Position numbers and translations under genes: made by a program. DNA of 64,000 nt from Plectrocnemia conspersa (taxonomy: Eukaryota > Arthropoda > Insecta > Trichoptera > Polycentropodidae), in contig VTFK01000008.1 of NCBI GenBank assembly GCA_009617715.1, positions 1,860,001 to 1,924,000 of the forward strand, read 5' to 3'. Shown here piece by piece: positions 63,541 through 64,000 of the stretch. Each line of letters begins with the position of its first letter. Within the stretch, counting starts at the first letter, position 1. Under the pieces are notes generated by a model, which ran no database searches, was not told the origin of the DNA, and saw only the letters and a list, made by a program, of their open reading frames with translations.

Positions 63541-64000
63541 AAAGGGAAATTGCGAATTGAAGCGATTGTGTCTGTTGCTATGGCCCATAATTGAAAAGAG
63601 TCAAATATCGGAGTCACGCATTTCGGTCATGCGAACGTCAAGTCACACCCACTGTTCGATTTTTAATTATTTACATTGGCAATCATCTTGTGATGATTGT
63701 TTGAAAAAATGCATTATTAATTTATAGAAGAGACTAAAACATTTCTCATTGAGAGCATATTATTTCGCTAATTTAAAAAGGCTATGTGATACTGGAACTT
63801 TAGCTTTAAAATGAATGTTACAATTAGTTTAATAATTATTATCATGTATGAGTGTTTTATATGATTATATATAGATCATTTACAAGTTCATTTTTTTATA
63901 GTATATGACTGAAAATATATTGCATTTAAAACTTTTAATGATTCACCAAAATCGACTAGGAATAATTGCAAAGAAATTAAAAAATATTTTTTAATGAATT
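63541..64000. other. Downstream of promoter-like site, nothing recognised
   Basis: A GC-richer patch to about 63660, then AT-rich DNA to the window edge. Any first exon starting near 63565 would have to be non-coding within this window. Confidence 0.45.

Overview
The window looks like AT-rich insect nuclear DNA, roughly three-quarters A+T by eye. The signs are long intron-like non-coding stretches with GT/AG splice signals, very long TA microsatellites, and decayed LINE, mariner and hAT elements of types common in arthropods. There is no bacterial gene density, rRNA, tRNA or CRISPR array. The order of insect cannot be read from this piece. Almost every long open frame in the window is chance or transposon-derived.

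Layout. 1-605 is the 3' end of a decayed non-LTR retrotransposon. 606-10.3 kb is mostly featureless AT-rich DNA with a 209 bp mariner-like MITE (3035-3243), a TA microsatellite, a small tandem duplication and a degenerate repeat built on TTTCACT (8.8-9.6 kb). 10.3-11.1 kb is a GC-richer island with a likely spliced non-coding or 5'UTR exon. 11634-12353 is a complete non-autonomous hAT element with a perfect 8 bp target duplication, followed by a (TA)92 tract and a mariner transposase relic. 13-36 kb is AT-rich sequence with candidate alternative first exons (about 21.4 and 34.1-34.3 kb), a Jockey/CR1-like reverse transcriptase relic (25.8-26.5 kb), two copies of a SINE-like repeat (28.3 and 34.8 kb), a near-perfect hairpin (25.57 kb) and a minus-strand exon-like segment (35.3 kb).

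The best host-gene evidence lies on the + strand: a first coding exon at 36508-36594, a 54 nt exon at 40634-40687 and an 18 nt microexon at 44269-44286. They are separated by introns of about 4.0 and 3.6 kb and read in one frame to give a basic, Ser/Thr/Arg-rich N terminus of about 53 residues. I do not recognise the protein. Further candidate exons (47.2, 47.6, 53.0, 56.1 kb) have splice signals and open frames but cannot be linked with confidence. Upstream candidates at 10.9, 21.4 and 34.3 kb would fit a gene with several promoters, and the GC-richer islands between them could be enhancers.

The right third, besides intron-like DNA, holds a decayed ZBED/hAT-type transposase on the minus strand (50.8-51.5 kb), two unassigned protein-like relics (45.3-45.6 and 59.1-59.5 kb), a second strong hairpin (58.4 kb), one end of another hAT element (62606) and a GC-rich island with strong start-codon contexts on both strands (62.86-63.23 kb), followed by a CRE plus TATA promoter-like site (63.52 kb).
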